A stretch of 64,000 bases of DNA, taken from contig NZ_JACHHZ010000004.1 in assembly GCF_014202975.1 (NCBI RefSeq), forward strand, positions 372,001-436,000. The letters are read 5' to 3'. This stretch comes from Povalibacter uvarum (GTDB taxonomy: Bacteria > Pseudomonadota > Gammaproteobacteria > Steroidobacterales > Steroidobacteraceae). Positions 51,983 through 60,931 of this stretch are shown here, in pieces. Position 1 is the stretch's first letter. Each line of letters opens with the position of its first letter. Both the position numbers and the translations under genes were made by a program. The notes under the pieces were generated by a model. It ran no database searches and was not told where the DNA came from. It saw only the letters and a program-made list of their open reading frames with translations.

Positions 51983-52435
51983 ATGGCTCGGGGGAAGCAA
52001 GGCCGGCGGCAGGCCAAGACGTCGTCGAAGAAAGCGAAGGCGAAGTCTTCCTCTACATCTGCAGCGAAGCAATCTGCAGCCGTCACTTCTGCCAACGATA
52101 TCCCCGGGCGGATTCTCGCGGCTGTGCGCAGGATTCCGCGCGGCAAGGTTTGCTCTTATGGAGATGTTGCGGACGTTGCCGGATTGCCGCGACGTGCGCG
52201 GCTCGTGGGGACGGTGTTGCGTCAGACGCCGGCGTCGCGTGATCTGCCGTGGTTTCGCGTGATCAACGCCGGGGGGCGGATTTCCTTTCCGGCGGGGAGT
52301 GATGCTTACAAGCGTCAGCGAAGCAAGCTGGAAGCCGAAGGTGTCGTCTTCATCGGCGGCCGGGTGGACCTGAAGAAGTACGGCTGGCCGTCGCGCGAAG
52401 CGGAGCTGGATGAGTTGTTGTGGAAGATGGACTGA
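51983..52435 (+). CDS. Alkyltransferase-like protein (MGMT family, ATL) with basic N-terminal tail
   Basis: A 150-residue protein. Residues 40-130 carry the DNA-binding domain of O6-alkylguanine alkyltransferases (IPRGKVCSYGDVADVAGLPRRARLVGTVLRQTP). At the active-site position PCHRV is replaced by PWFRVIN, with Trp90 in place of the acceptor Cys, as in ATL proteins. These bind alkylated guanines without repairing them and recruit nucleotide excision repair. Unusually, about 35 residues of Lys/Ser/Ala-rich, histone-like sequence precede the domain. The start has AGAGGAGAAGAG upstream. Confidence 0.9.
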   Translation: MARGKQGRRQAKTSSKKAKAKSSSTSAAKQSAAVTSANDIPGRILAAVRRIPRGKVCSYGDVADVAGLPRRARLVGTVLRQTPASRDLPWFRVINAGGRISFPAGSDAYKRQRSKLEAEGVVFIGGRVDLKKYGWPSREAELDELLWKMD

Positions 52436-52453
52436 GAGGCTGTGGGCCGCCAT

Positions 52454-52520
52454 GTCATTCCCGCGAAGGCGGGAATCCATCCGGAGCAAGGCATGGACTC
52501 CCGCGTGCGCGGGAGTGACG
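52454..52520. repeat. REP-like palindrome, CATTCCCGCG family, copy 4
   Basis: GTCATTCCCGCGAAGGCGGG and CCCGCGTGCGCGGGAGTGACG form the two halves. It lies between convergent genes, as does copy 2. Confidence 0.88.
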
Positions 52521-52552
52521 GGATTGTCTCTGGCCGGCTCCTCCAGCTGCTC

Positions 52553-54463
52553 TCACTTCACCGGCTGCGCCACATTCCAGTCAACGAACAATCTGTTGAG
52601 CGCGTGGCCAAGCTCCTCGACCGTGTTTGGCTTGAGGATCACTTCGCGAATTCCGCACTGGCGTGCGGTCTCGCGATCCTCCGCCCGAACGTAGCCCGAG
52701 GTCAGGAGCACTGGCAGATCTGAACGGGCTGCCAGTGCCGCACGCGCGAGATCGAAACCGGACATCGTGTGCATCGACAGGTCGGTGACCACGACATCGA
52801 TGCTCAGCGGATCGTTTCGGATCGCCGCGAGCGCCTTCGCCGGATCGGTATAGCCGAACACGGAATAGCCCAGGCGTTCGAGCACGCGGGTGACGAGGAA
52901 AACCAACGCTTCCTCATCGTCGACGTAGAGCACGCGCTGTCCCTGGCCGCGAAGCGGACCGGACCTTTCGGCTTCGGCAGGCCGTACGGTCGCACTTGCG
53001 GTCGGGAAATAGATTTCGAACTTCGTGCCCGCCCCTGGCGCGCTATCCACGACGATCGCACCGCCGAGGTTCTGCACGATGCCATGCACGACGGAAAGGC
53101 CGAGGCCCGTGGCCTTGCCGATCGGCTTCGTCGTGAAGAAGGGATCGAAGATTCTTTCGAGCGTCGCTGCATCCATGCCGGCGCCGTCGTCGCGCAACGT
53201 GAGGCGCGCGTAGTCGCCTGGCGGCAATCCTTCCAGCGACTGAGCATCGAGTGTCGCCCGCTCCAGGGTCACTTCGATCAGCCCCGCGCGCGGTTCGATC
53301 GCGTGCGTTGCGTTCGTCGCGAGATTGGTCACGATCTGATGAATCTGCACCGCGTCGAGTGCCACGGGTAGCGCTTCATCGCAGAGCTTCGTGCGGATCT
53401 CGATGGTGCCCGGCACGGTGGGGCGGATGAGTCGCAACGCTTCTTCCACGATGGGACGCAGCGCGGCAACCTCCCGTCGTGGCTCCTGCTGCCGGCTGAA
53501 AGTGAGAATTCGGCGCACGAGATCGGCAGCCCGCGAGCTTGCGCGATCGATCTCGCCCAGGCTGTGCTGGACCGGGTGGTTCTGCGGCAGGTCCGCCATC
53601 GCCAGGCGGGTGTTGCCGCTGATCGCGAGCAGGATGTTGTTGAAGTCATGCGCGATTCCGCCCGCGAGCGTCGCGAGTGCTTCCATCTTCTGCGAGCGGA
53701 CGTGAGCTTCCTCTGCGCGCTTCTCGGCGGTGACGTCGACGAAGATGCCGACTAGCCGGCCTGCTTCGCGCCATTCCGGCCGTTGCACGCCGATTCGCAC
53801 CGCGATCCATTGCAGGGCCCCGTCCGGGCGCACCGTGCGGAATTCGATCCCCTGCGAGACCTTCGTTTCGATGTAGCGATCGAAGGATTCGGCGACTCTG
53901 CAGCGATCGTCGGCATGAACGAATTGCAGCGCCGTCTCGACCGGCTGCGGCATGGCTTCGCCCGGCAACCGCCCCCAGAGCACCGTTGCCGCGTCGTCCC
54001 ACCACATGTTTCCTGCTTCGGGGTCCCAGCTCCAGGTGCCCATCCGGCCGCCCTCGAGCGTGGCCGTGAGTCGCATCGTGGATTCGCGCAGAGACTGTTC
54101 CATCTCCTTGCGCTCGGTGATGTCGATCAGCGTCGCCAGCGTGTGCTTCTCGCTGTGCAGGTCCATCGTGTGCAGGAAACAGAGGCCATGGCCCTGCGAG
54201 CCGTCGCGTCGAGCGAATGAGATTTCATGCTGCACATTCGAGCCGCTCGCGCTGTCCGCGAGGAGGCCCAGCGGCGGCGTGAACTGCAGCGTGTGGATTC
54301 CCTTACCGACGAGCTCGTGCCGGCGGTAGCCCAGCATCCGCAGGCAGGCGTCGTTGATTTCGACGAGCGCACCATCCGCATGGCGAACGATCACGTTGCC
54401 GACGGGGCTTACATGGAAGGCGTCGCGAAAACGCTCGTCTGAAGGGATCGGAGGTCGGTCCAT
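52553..54463 (-). CDS. PAS-PAS sensor histidine kinase with C-terminal receiver
   Basis: A 636-residue soluble hybrid kinase. PAS domains lie at about 8-125 (with VEINDACLRMLGY) and 130-250. The dimerisation box GGIAHDFNNILLAISGN carries His272, the NtrB/FixL-like pattern. The ATPase part has NLATNATHAIEPR, DDGAGM and TGLGLSVVHGIV. A receiver ends the protein (VLYVDDEEALVFLV, phospho-Asp in VVVTDLSMHTMSG, LKPNTVEEL). No transmembrane helix is present, so sensing is cytoplasmic. No cognate output regulator is adjacent. Confidence 0.93.
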   Translation of the reverse strand: MDRPPIPSDERFRDAFHVSPVGNVIVRHADGALVEINDACLRMLGYRRHELVGKGIHTLQFTPPLGLLADSASGSNVQHEISFARRDGSQGHGLCFLHTMDLHSEKHTLATLIDITERKEMEQSLRESTMRLTATLEGGRMGTWSWDPEAGNMWWDDAATVLWGRLPGEAMPQPVETALQFVHADDRCRVAESFDRYIETKVSQGIEFRTVRPDGALQWIAVRIGVQRPEWREAGRLVGIFVDVTAEKRAEEAHVRSQKMEALATLAGGIAHDFNNILLAISGNTRLAMADLPQNHPVQHSLGEIDRASSRAADLVRRILTFSRQQEPRREVAALRPIVEEALRLIRPTVPGTIEIRTKLCDEALPVALDAVQIHQIVTNLATNATHAIEPRAGLIEVTLERATLDAQSLEGLPPGDYARLTLRDDGAGMDAATLERIFDPFFTTKPIGKATGLGLSVVHGIVQNLGGAIVVDSAPGAGTKFEIYFPTASATVRPAEAERSGPLRGQGQRVLYVDDEEALVFLVTRVLERLGYSVFGYTDPAKALAAIRNDPLSIDVVVTDLSMHTMSGFDLARAALAARSDLPVLLTSGYVRAEDRETARQCGIREVILKPNTVEELGHALNRLFVDWNVAQPVK

Positions 54464-54701
54464 GATTCAGTCATGTTGTTGTTATGTCATCAGGACTCGT
54501 GCGCGTCCTGACCATTCTGCCGCGCGCCGACAAGGGGCTGTATCGGTGAATGGATGAATCGGCTACGGGTGAGAGCGAATGCCGGCTTTCCCCCTGCGTG
54601 CGCTTCTCCGGATTGACTGCAGGCGACTAACCCGTTTTCCCGGCGGCCGCCGTTGATTCGAAGCATACGAGGCGCGCGGTGCGTCCGGTCCGGAGAATCC
54701 A

Positions 54702-56456
54702 ATGAAGGTATTTGCCCACAAGTGCACGATTGTGACCGCGACGGCCCTGCTGAGCGCCTGCGCCGCACAAAGGGACGGGGAGCGCGAAGCCCAGGTCCAG
54801 AAGCCGGCCGAGGCAGCTGAGGCCAACGTCGTCGTCCTGTCGAACCCGATCACGCCGCCTCCTGTGGCCATCGACATCCCCGCGCCGTCGAATGCCCCGG
54901 TCGCGCAGGCCGAGGCTACGGCCGCGATACGCACCGAGGTCGCCTACGACCAGGCGCGCAAGATGTCCTTCGCGCCGATCATGGCGCCGCCTCCGTTCGC
55001 GCAGCCCGCCAACACCGAACAGTACGAGCATCACAGCGACAACCCGGTGCATCGCGCGGCGGAGCAGCCGGTTTCGACGTTCTCGATCGACGTGGACACA
55101 GGCGCCTACGCAAACGTTCGTCGCTTCCTCAACGACGGTCAGATGCCGCCCCAGGACGCGGTGCGCGTCGAGGAGATGATCAACTACTTCGACTACCAGT
55201 ATTCGCCGCCGGATAGCCGCGCCACACCGTTCAAGGTCGCGACCGAGCTGACGCACGCGCCGTGGAACGATCAGGCCTGGCTGCTGCGTATCGGTATCAA
55301 AGGGTTCGAGGTCTCGGCGAGCGAACGGCCGCCGGCGAATCTCGTGTTCCTCATCGACGTCTCCGGTTCGATGCAGTCGCCGGACAAGCTGCCGCTGCTC
55401 AAGAACGCATTCCGCCTGCTGACGGATCAGCTCACCGCGCGCGACCGCGTTTCGATGGTGGTCTATGCCGGCAGCTCCGGCGTCGTTCTCGAACCCACGC
55501 CCGGCGACCAGAAACACAAGATCCGCGAGGCGATCGATCGCCTGGAGGCGGGCGGCTCGACGAACGGCGCCGAGGGTATCGAACGCGCATACCAGCTCGC
55601 GAAATCGGCGCACGTCGCCAAGGGCATCAATCGCGTCGTGCTCGCGACCGATGGCGACTTCAACGTCGGTGTCGTGGACTTCGAGGCGCTGGTGGACATG
55701 GCGGAGAGACAGCGTGCCTCGGGAGTTGCACTCACCACGCTCGGCTTCGGCACGGGCAACTACAACGACAAGCTGCTCGAACGGCTCGCGGACGCGGGCA
55801 ACGGCAACTACTCGTATGTCGACTCACTCTCGGAGGCGCGGAAGGTGCTGGTCTCTGAACTGTCGTCGACGCTGTTCACGATCGCCAAGGACGTGAAGAT
55901 CCAGGTGGAGTTCAATCCCGCCGAAGTTGCCGAGTATCGGCTCATCGGCTACGAGAACCGCATGCTCGCGCGGGAAGACTTCAACAACGACAAGGTCGAC
56001 GCCGGCGACATCGGTGCGGGTCATCGCATCACGGCGCTCTATGAAATCGTGCCTGCGGGAGCCAAAGGCCGTGTCGACGATCTGCGCTATGCGCCGGCCG
56101 CGACGAAGCCGACGGCGGGCCGGGGTGAGATTGCCAACGTCCGCCTGCGCTACAAGCTCCCGGACGGCGAGACGAGCAAGCTGCTGGAATACCCGATTGC
56201 ACGGGCATCGCTGGTGGCAGCCGATCGGATGTCACCCGACTTGCGCTTCGCTGCGAGCGTTGCCGCGTTTGGCCAGGTGCTGCGCGGCGGGAAGTACACG
56301 GGCGAATTCGGCTATCGCGATATAGAGTCGCTCGCCAAAGCCGGCCTCGGCGACGATCCGGAAGGGTATCGTCGGGAGTTCGTGTCACTGGTCAAGCTCG
56401 CCCAGGCGTTGACGCCCGGCGAGGCGACGCAGAAGGTCGGGCAGGTCAATCGATAG
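54702..56456 (+). CDS. VWA domain lipoprotein (YfbK family)
   Basis: A 584-residue protein with lipobox LLSAC at the N-terminus and a Pro/Ala linker. An N-terminal YfbK-type domain (FSIDVDTGAYANVRRFLNDGQMPPQDAVRVEEMINYFDY) precedes a von Willebrand A domain whose MIDAS reads FLIDVSGSMQSP with the later STNG and ATDGDFNVG elements. A C-terminal DUF3520-type region ends the protein. It is predicted to be surface- or periplasm-anchored and to bind divalent metal. The next gene is an ECF sigma factor and the one after that a putative anti-sigma factor. Confidence 0.9.
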   Translation: MKVFAHKCTIVTATALLSACAAQRDGEREAQVQKPAEAAEANVVVLSNPITPPPVAIDIPAPSNAPVAQAEATAAIRTEVAYDQARKMSFAPIMAPPPFAQPANTEQYEHHSDNPVHRAAEQPVSTFSIDVDTGAYANVRRFLNDGQMPPQDAVRVEEMINYFDYQYSPPDSRATPFKVATELTHAPWNDQAWLLRIGIKGFEVSASERPPANLVFLIDVSGSMQSPDKLPLLKNAFRLLTDQLTARDRVSMVVYAGSSGVVLEPTPGDQKHKIREAIDRLEAGGSTNGAEGIERAYQLAKSAHVAKGINRVVLATDGDFNVGVVDFEALVDMAERQRASGVALTTLGFGTGNYNDKLLERLADAGNGNYSYVDSLSEARKVLVSELSSTLFTIAKDVKIQVEFNPAEVAEYRLIGYENRMLAREDFNNDKVDAGDIGAGHRITALYEIVPAGAKGRVDDLRYAPAATKPTAGRGEIANVRLRYKLPDGETSKLLEYPIARASLVAADRMSPDLRFAASVAAFGQVLRGGKYTGEFGYRDIESLAKAGLGDDPEGYRREFVSLVKLAQALTPGEATQKVGQVNR

Positions 56457-56554
56457 CGTGTAGACGGGCGGTACAGGCAGGGGTGTAAAGTGTCGGAACA
56501 AACGGCCGGGTTGCGCGGCCCAAGGAAAGACACAGCACAACTGCCTGCCGCATC

Positions 56555-57265
56555 GTGAGTACGGACCTGAAGGACATTGCTGTCGATCGCATGAGCGCCG
56601 TCGGTGAAGCGACGAGGACCGCGCCGCTTGCGCGCGTTGCATCATTCGCGGCCGCGCCGGCGCAGCCCGGAGTGTCGGCGGTCGAGCCCGACGACACGGC
56701 TCTGATGCTGCGGTATCGCGACGGCGATGCGCGGGCGTTCGAGATTCTGTATGGACGGCACAAGGGTGCGTTGTATCGGTACCTGCAGCGCCTGTGCCGC
56801 GACCCGGACATCGCCAACGATCTTTTCCAGGAGGTCTGGGGCAAGGTCATCGCGAGCCGCGAACGCTATGAGCCGCGCGCACAGTTCAATACATTCCTGT
56901 TCCGGGTTGCGCACAACTGCGCCGTCGACTATTTCCGTCGTGCCGGGCGCCAGCACCTCGGCCGCATGGATGACGTGGATGAACTGGAGGAAGGGTTGCC
57001 CGACAACTCGATTCCACAACCCGATGCGCAGGTATCGGAGAGCGAAGTGCGGGCATCCTTCAAGCAGGCTCTCGAGCAATTGCCCGAAGAGCAGCGCGAA
57101 GCGTTCCTGCTGTATGAGGAGACAGGCCTCAGCCTCGAGGAAATCGGAAAGATTACGGGCGTCGCAATGGAGACGGCCAAGAGCCGGCTGCGCTATGCGT
57201 TGCGGAAGTTGCGGGCAGCGCTGCAGCACCATCGCGGCGGCGTCGAACAGAGTGTCGAATCGTGA
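56555..57265 (+). CDS. ECF-type RNA polymerase sigma factor
   Basis: A 236-residue sigma-70 family protein. Region 2 is DGDARAFEILYGRHKGALYRYLQRLCRDPDIANDLFQEVWGKVI, with FNTFLFRVAHNCAVDYFRR at the -10-binding helix. Region 4 is LPEEQREAFLLYEETGLSLEEIGKITGVAMETAKSRLRYALRKLR. GTG 56555 is used; about 48 residues before region 2 are Ala-rich, and ATG 56591 is an alternative. The last codons overlap the next gene (GTGA), typical of a sigma/anti-sigma pair. Confidence 0.93.
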   Translation: MSTDLKDIAVDRMSAVGEATRTAPLARVASFAAAPAQPGVSAVEPDDTALMLRYRDGDARAFEILYGRHKGALYRYLQRLCRDPDIANDLFQEVWGKVIASRERYEPRAQFNTFLFRVAHNCAVDYFRRAGRQHLGRMDDVDELEEGLPDNSIPQPDAQVSESEVRASFKQALEQLPEEQREAFLLYEETGLSLEEIGKITGVAMETAKSRLRYALRKLRAALQHHRGGVEQSVES

Positions 57266-58182
57266 CCACGCCGTCTGAAGACAAACTCCTCGACGAGTAC
57301 CTGAGCGGCAAGTCTCAGGTCTCGCAGCACTATCGCGGTCTCGATACCGACGAAGTGCCTGCGCATCTCGACGAGCGCATCCTGGCACAGGCACGCGCCG
57401 GTGTTGCTGCGCCTGTCGATGAGCTCGCAGGCGTGAGAGAAAAGCGTCGCCGTCTCATGCGCTGGAGCATCCCCGCGGCGCTGGCAGCGTCCGCGCTGCT
57501 GGTCGTGTCGATCGTGATTCGCACCGGCACACACAACGAATTCGAGCTCGCCCCCGGGGGTGCGCCGCCGGCCAGTCCGATGGCAAAACCCGAAGCTGCC
57601 AAAGCAGCTGAGAACAGCGTGGTCCTGATCACGCCGCCGCGCGATGCGACGACCGAATCGCCCGTATTGGTGCCGAGAGGGCTGAACCAGGCGCGGGCGC
57701 AGCGTGCTGAGCAGAGCATCACTGCCCACGCGGAACGCGCCCGCGAAGCGATCTACGATGAGCCATTGGCAATCACTGCGCCCGCGCCAACTGCCGCACC
57801 GGCCGAAGTGCCGTCGGCGCCGCCACCAGCGGTAGAGGCGCGCGAACGGGAATATGCCGTGAGCGCTGAGCGGGCTCTCGCGGATCAGCAACTCGCCGCC
57901 GCCGCTCAAGATGCGGCGGCGAGGCAGTCGGTCGCGGCAAGCGCAGGTCAGGAGATGGCGTTCAAGCGCACTGCTCAGCCTGCGCCGGCGCCTGCATTTG
58001 CGTCGCCGGCATCGTCCGACGCGCTGGTGCGAGAACACACTCCGGATACTTGGCTCGAGCACATCCGGCAGTTGCGCCGGGATGGCAAGCAGGAGGAAGC
58101 CGACAAGGAGTGGCGCTCGTTCCGCGAGAAGTATCCCGATCACGTCGTGAGCGAAACGGATCTGGCGCGCGGCAAGCCCTGA
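57262..58182 (+). CDS. Putative anti-sigma factor, single-pass membrane protein
   Basis: A 306-residue protein starting at GTG 57262, overlapping the sigma stop codon. A soluble 60-residue N-terminus (about 1-64, no ZAS Cys/His motif seen) is followed by one transmembrane helix at about 68-86 (SIPAALAASALLVVSIVI). A long Ala/Pro/Glu-rich periplasmic tail and a final helical segment (TWLEHIRQLRRDGKQEEADKEWRSFREKYP) end the protein. The role is inferred from gene order and topology only. Confidence 0.75.
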   Translation: MTTPSEDKLLDEYLSGKSQVSQHYRGLDTDEVPAHLDERILAQARAGVAAPVDELAGVREKRRRLMRWSIPAALAASALLVVSIVIRTGTHNEFELAPGGAPPASPMAKPEAAKAAENSVVLITPPRDATTESPVLVPRGLNQARAQRAEQSITAHAERAREAIYDEPLAITAPAPTAAPAEVPSAPPPAVEAREREYAVSAERALADQQLAAAAQDAAARQSVAASAGQEMAFKRTAQPAPAPAFASPASSDALVREHTPDTWLEHIRQLRRDGKQEEADKEWRSFREKYPDHVVSETDLARGKP

Positions 58183-58307
58183 CGGCCGGGTTCCGGCCCT
58201 CATCCGCCGATCGGCCGCCTTCATCCCGTATTCGCGGTCGCGCATCGCAAAGTCCCGTCCTCGGTTCGCGTGCCCTCTAAAGTCGTCTCCCGAAATGGAG
58301 GTCGACA

Positions 58308-58913
58308 ATGAATGCCATCCAAGCAGTCCTGTGGGGTGCGATCGCTCTTGCTCTGGGAACAGGGCCGGCGGGAGCTGTTGATTCGAAGGCAGCAGCGGAC
58401 GGCCCGCAGTACACGTCGACAGGCGAGTTGCTGCGACCGGAAAACTATCGCGAGTGGGCGTTGATTGGCACCGGCGTGGGAATGTTGTACGGACCGGCGC
58501 GCGACAAGGTGCCATCCGGCAATCGCGCGTTCACCAATGTGTTCGTCAATCCAGCGTCGTATCGCGCTTTCCTTCAGACCGGGGCATGGCCCGACAAGAC
58601 GCTTTTCGTTCTCGAGATCCGGCGCTCCGAAGTGGTCAACCAGGCGAAGGAGGGCGCGAACGGACTCTTCCAGGGCGACATCATCGGCATCGAAGCCGAG
58701 GTGAAGGACGAAGGCAGATTCCCTGGCAAATGGGCGTTCTTCAACCTGAGCATGCGGGAACCCGCCGGCCCGCTGATCCCGACATCGGCGTCGTGCTATT
58801 CGTGCCATGAACAGAACGCCGCGGTCGAAAATACCTTCACGCAGTTCTATCCCGTGCTGCGCGATGTCGCGAAACAAAAGGGCACCTTCCGGAAGGTCGC
58901 GGAGGTATTCTGA
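58308..58913 (+). CDS. Cytochrome P460-like c-type heme protein
   Basis: A 201-residue exported protein with a signal peptide (AIALALGTGPAGA). The P460 domain has LLRPENYREWALIGTGVGMLYG, FTNVFVNPASYRAFLQTGAWPDKTLFVLEIR and a c-type heme site at 163-167, Cys-Tyr-Ser-Cys-His. Known P460 proteins oxidise hydroxylamine or related nitrogen species, but most homologues are uncharacterised. ATG 58308 follows TGGAGGTCGACA. It lies directly before a LytS/LytTR pair whose kinase frame begins 22 bp after its stop. Confidence 0.9.
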   Translation: MNAIQAVLWGAIALALGTGPAGAVDSKAAADGPQYTSTGELLRPENYREWALIGTGVGMLYGPARDKVPSGNRAFTNVFVNPASYRAFLQTGAWPDKTLFVLEIRRSEVVNQAKEGANGLFQGDIIGIEAEVKDEGRFPGKWAFFNLSMREPAGPLIPTSASCYSCHEQNAAVENTFTQFYPVLRDVAKQKGTFRKVAEVF

Positions 58914-58935
58914 CCGGCACCTCGAGGGGTTCGCC

Positions 58936-60156
58936 TTGCTGCAGAAGTATCCGATCGACAAGTCGCTGCCGGCGGAAATCTCGACGGCGGCGTCGCAGTT
59001 GCTTCAGTACCAGCGACGACCGGTCTTCAGCTGGTCGTGGTGGTGGCGGCGCCTGCTGTACTTCGGACCGATCGCCGTCATCTTCGCGATCTCCGACGGC
59101 AACAGTCATGGCATGTTCGCGCGCGATGCGATGCAGGGGCTTCTGGTCGCATGGCACTACGCCGTCGAAGCGCTCGTGTTCGTTGGCGGCGGAACGCTGC
59201 TGGCCACCGGCATACGCCACCTCGCGACGCGAGAAAGACTCGAAGGACTGCTGCTCATAGCGGCTGTGATCGCCGGATTCTTTCTCTGGGACGCGGCGGA
59301 TCATTGGGCGGACAACTATCACCACAGATTGATGTGCGCCATCAATGGCGGCGAATGCGAGCCTGTCCACAAGCCGATCGACAGTACGCTGCTCGGCGCA
59401 GTCATGCAGTTGTCGGTGCCCGCCGGGTTTTATTTTCTGTTCGGCGGCGGTGTTGCGCTCATCTCCTACGGGCGAGAGCGCCGGGGATGGGCGGAGCTGC
59501 AGCGGCGTCGCGAACGCGAAGGACTGGAGCTGCGTGCAAAGGAAGCGGATGCCCGGCTCGCGATTCTCCAGGCGCAGGTCGAGCCGCATTTTCTTTTCAA
59601 CACGCTCGCGTCCCTGCGCTCGCTGGTTCGAACGGAGCCCGAGCGCGCCGAAGCCACGATCGACGCGCTCGTCACGCACTTGCGGGCTACGTTGCCACGC
59701 ATCAGGGAAGGCGCTGTCGAGCCGCAGTCCACCCTGGCCCAGCAGCTCGACATCTGCCGCAGCTACCTGGAAGTGATGCGTGTACGCATGGGAACGCGCC
59801 TGCGCTACGAGATCAATTCGCCTGAGGCGATCTCCGACAAGCCGTTTCCACCCCTCATGCTGCTGCTGCTCGTGGAGAATGCGATCAAACACGGCGTCGA
59901 GCCGGATCCCGGCGCGCATGCCGTCGTCGTCGATGCGCAGGCGCTTTCTCTCGACGGGCGCCATTTTCTGCAAGTGACCGTGACCGATGACGGAGCGGGC
60001 CTGCGCGAAGGATTGAGCGCCGGAGTGGGCCTCGCGAACGTTCGAGCGCAGTTGTCGCTACGGTATGGCGCCGATGGCGTCCTCGATCTGCGCAATGCTG
60101 AAATCAGGGGTTCCGTTGCAACGTTGCGCATTCCGCTCGAATCGAAGCGCACATGA
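58936..60156 (+). CDS. Membrane sensor histidine kinase, LytS/YehU family
   Basis: A 406-residue kinase begun at TTG 58936, because GAGGGG lies about seven bases upstream and the ATG-started longer frame would overlap the P460 gene. About four transmembrane segments occupy residues 30-175. A coiled linker (WAELQRRREREGLELRAKEADARLAIL) leads to the His_kinase box QAQVEPHFLFNTLASLRSLV with the phospho-His. The HATPase_c domain has LVENAIKHGVEPD and DDGAGL. It is the partner of the LytTR regulator that overlaps its stop codon. Confidence 0.92.
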   Translation: MLQKYPIDKSLPAEISTAASQLLQYQRRPVFSWSWWWRRLLYFGPIAVIFAISDGNSHGMFARDAMQGLLVAWHYAVEALVFVGGGTLLATGIRHLATRERLEGLLLIAAVIAGFFLWDAADHWADNYHHRLMCAINGGECEPVHKPIDSTLLGAVMQLSVPAGFYFLFGGGVALISYGRERRGWAELQRRREREGLELRAKEADARLAILQAQVEPHFLFNTLASLRSLVRTEPERAEATIDALVTHLRATLPRIREGAVEPQSTLAQQLDICRSYLEVMRVRMGTRLRYEINSPEAISDKPFPPLMLLLLVENAIKHGVEPDPGAHAVVVDAQALSLDGRHFLQVTVTDDGAGLREGLSAGVGLANVRAQLSLRYGADGVLDLRNAEIRGSVATLRIPLESKRT

Positions 60157-60908
60157 AGATACCCACGGCTGTGGTCGCGGAGGACGAGGCGCCGCAACAC
60201 GCAGAGCTGTGTCGTCTGCTCGGTGCTCTGTGGCCGGAGCTGCGCGTCATTGCGAGTTGCGAAGACGGCCTCACCGCACTCGAAGCATTGCACGAGCATC
60301 AGCCGGACGTCGCTTTTCTAGACATCCGGATGCCCGGCGTAAGCGGATTGGAGGTCGCTCGCGGGGCGCCGCGCACGACTCACATAGTATTCACGACTGC
60401 CCATGATGAATATGCGATCGAGGCATTCGAGCGGGGTGCGATCGACTACCTGCTGAAGCCGATCTCGCGTGAAAGACTGGAGCTGTCGTTGCAGCGATTG
60501 CGCGAGCGGCTCGCGGCTGGCGATCCCGCGGACATGAGCGCCGCGCTCGCAATGCTCAAAGCCGGTCCTTCACGCGCACAGAATCGAATCCGCTGGATCA
60601 CTGCGACGATCGGCAACACGACCCGGATGTTTCCCATCGAAGACGTTCTGTTCTTCCGCGCGCAGGACAAGTACACGCGTGTCGTTACTGCCGGTGATGA
60701 AGCACAGATCCGCATGCCGCTGAAGGAACTCATCGGCGTGCTGGATCCGGACGAGTTCTGGCAAGTCCATCGAAGCGCGATCGTGCGCGCCGCCGCGATC
60801 CATTCAGTGCGACGCCAGGACGACGGCAAGTGGCTGCTGAAGCTGAAGGGCCACGGCGAGGAGCTGCCGGTCAGCAGCGTGTTCCAGCACCAGTTCCGGG
60901 GAATGTAG
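60153..60908 (+). CDS. LytTR-family response regulator
   Basis: A 251-residue regulator with an N-terminal receiver (VVAEDEAPQ, Asp57 in VAFLDIRMPGVSGLEV, LLKPIS) and a C-terminal LytTR DNA-binding domain (VLFFRAQDKYTRVVT, LDPDEFWQVHRSAIVRAAAIHSVRRQ). It overlaps the kinase stop codon (ATGA). LytTR regulators bind paired repeats with a nine-base half-site. The P460 gene and the sigma/VWA genes upstream are likely, but not proven, targets. Confidence 0.95.
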   Translation: MKIPTAVVAEDEAPQHAELCRLLGALWPELRVIASCEDGLTALEALHEHQPDVAFLDIRMPGVSGLEVARGAPRTTHIVFTTAHDEYAIEAFERGAIDYLLKPISRERLELSLQRLRERLAAGDPADMSAALAMLKAGPSRAQNRIRWITATIGNTTRMFPIEDVLFFRAQDKYTRVVTAGDEAQIRMPLKELIGVLDPDEFWQVHRSAIVRAAAIHSVRRQDDGKWLLKLKGHGEELPVSSVFQHQFRGM

Positions 60909-60931
60909 CGGCGATCGGCTGGGCCGCGGGC

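Noticed and set aside
58807-58935. ATG-started extension of the LytS-type kinase overlapping the P460 gene
   Set aside because: The overlap of 107 bases with the P460 coding region is improbable, and TTG 58936 has a well-placed Shine-Dalgarno.
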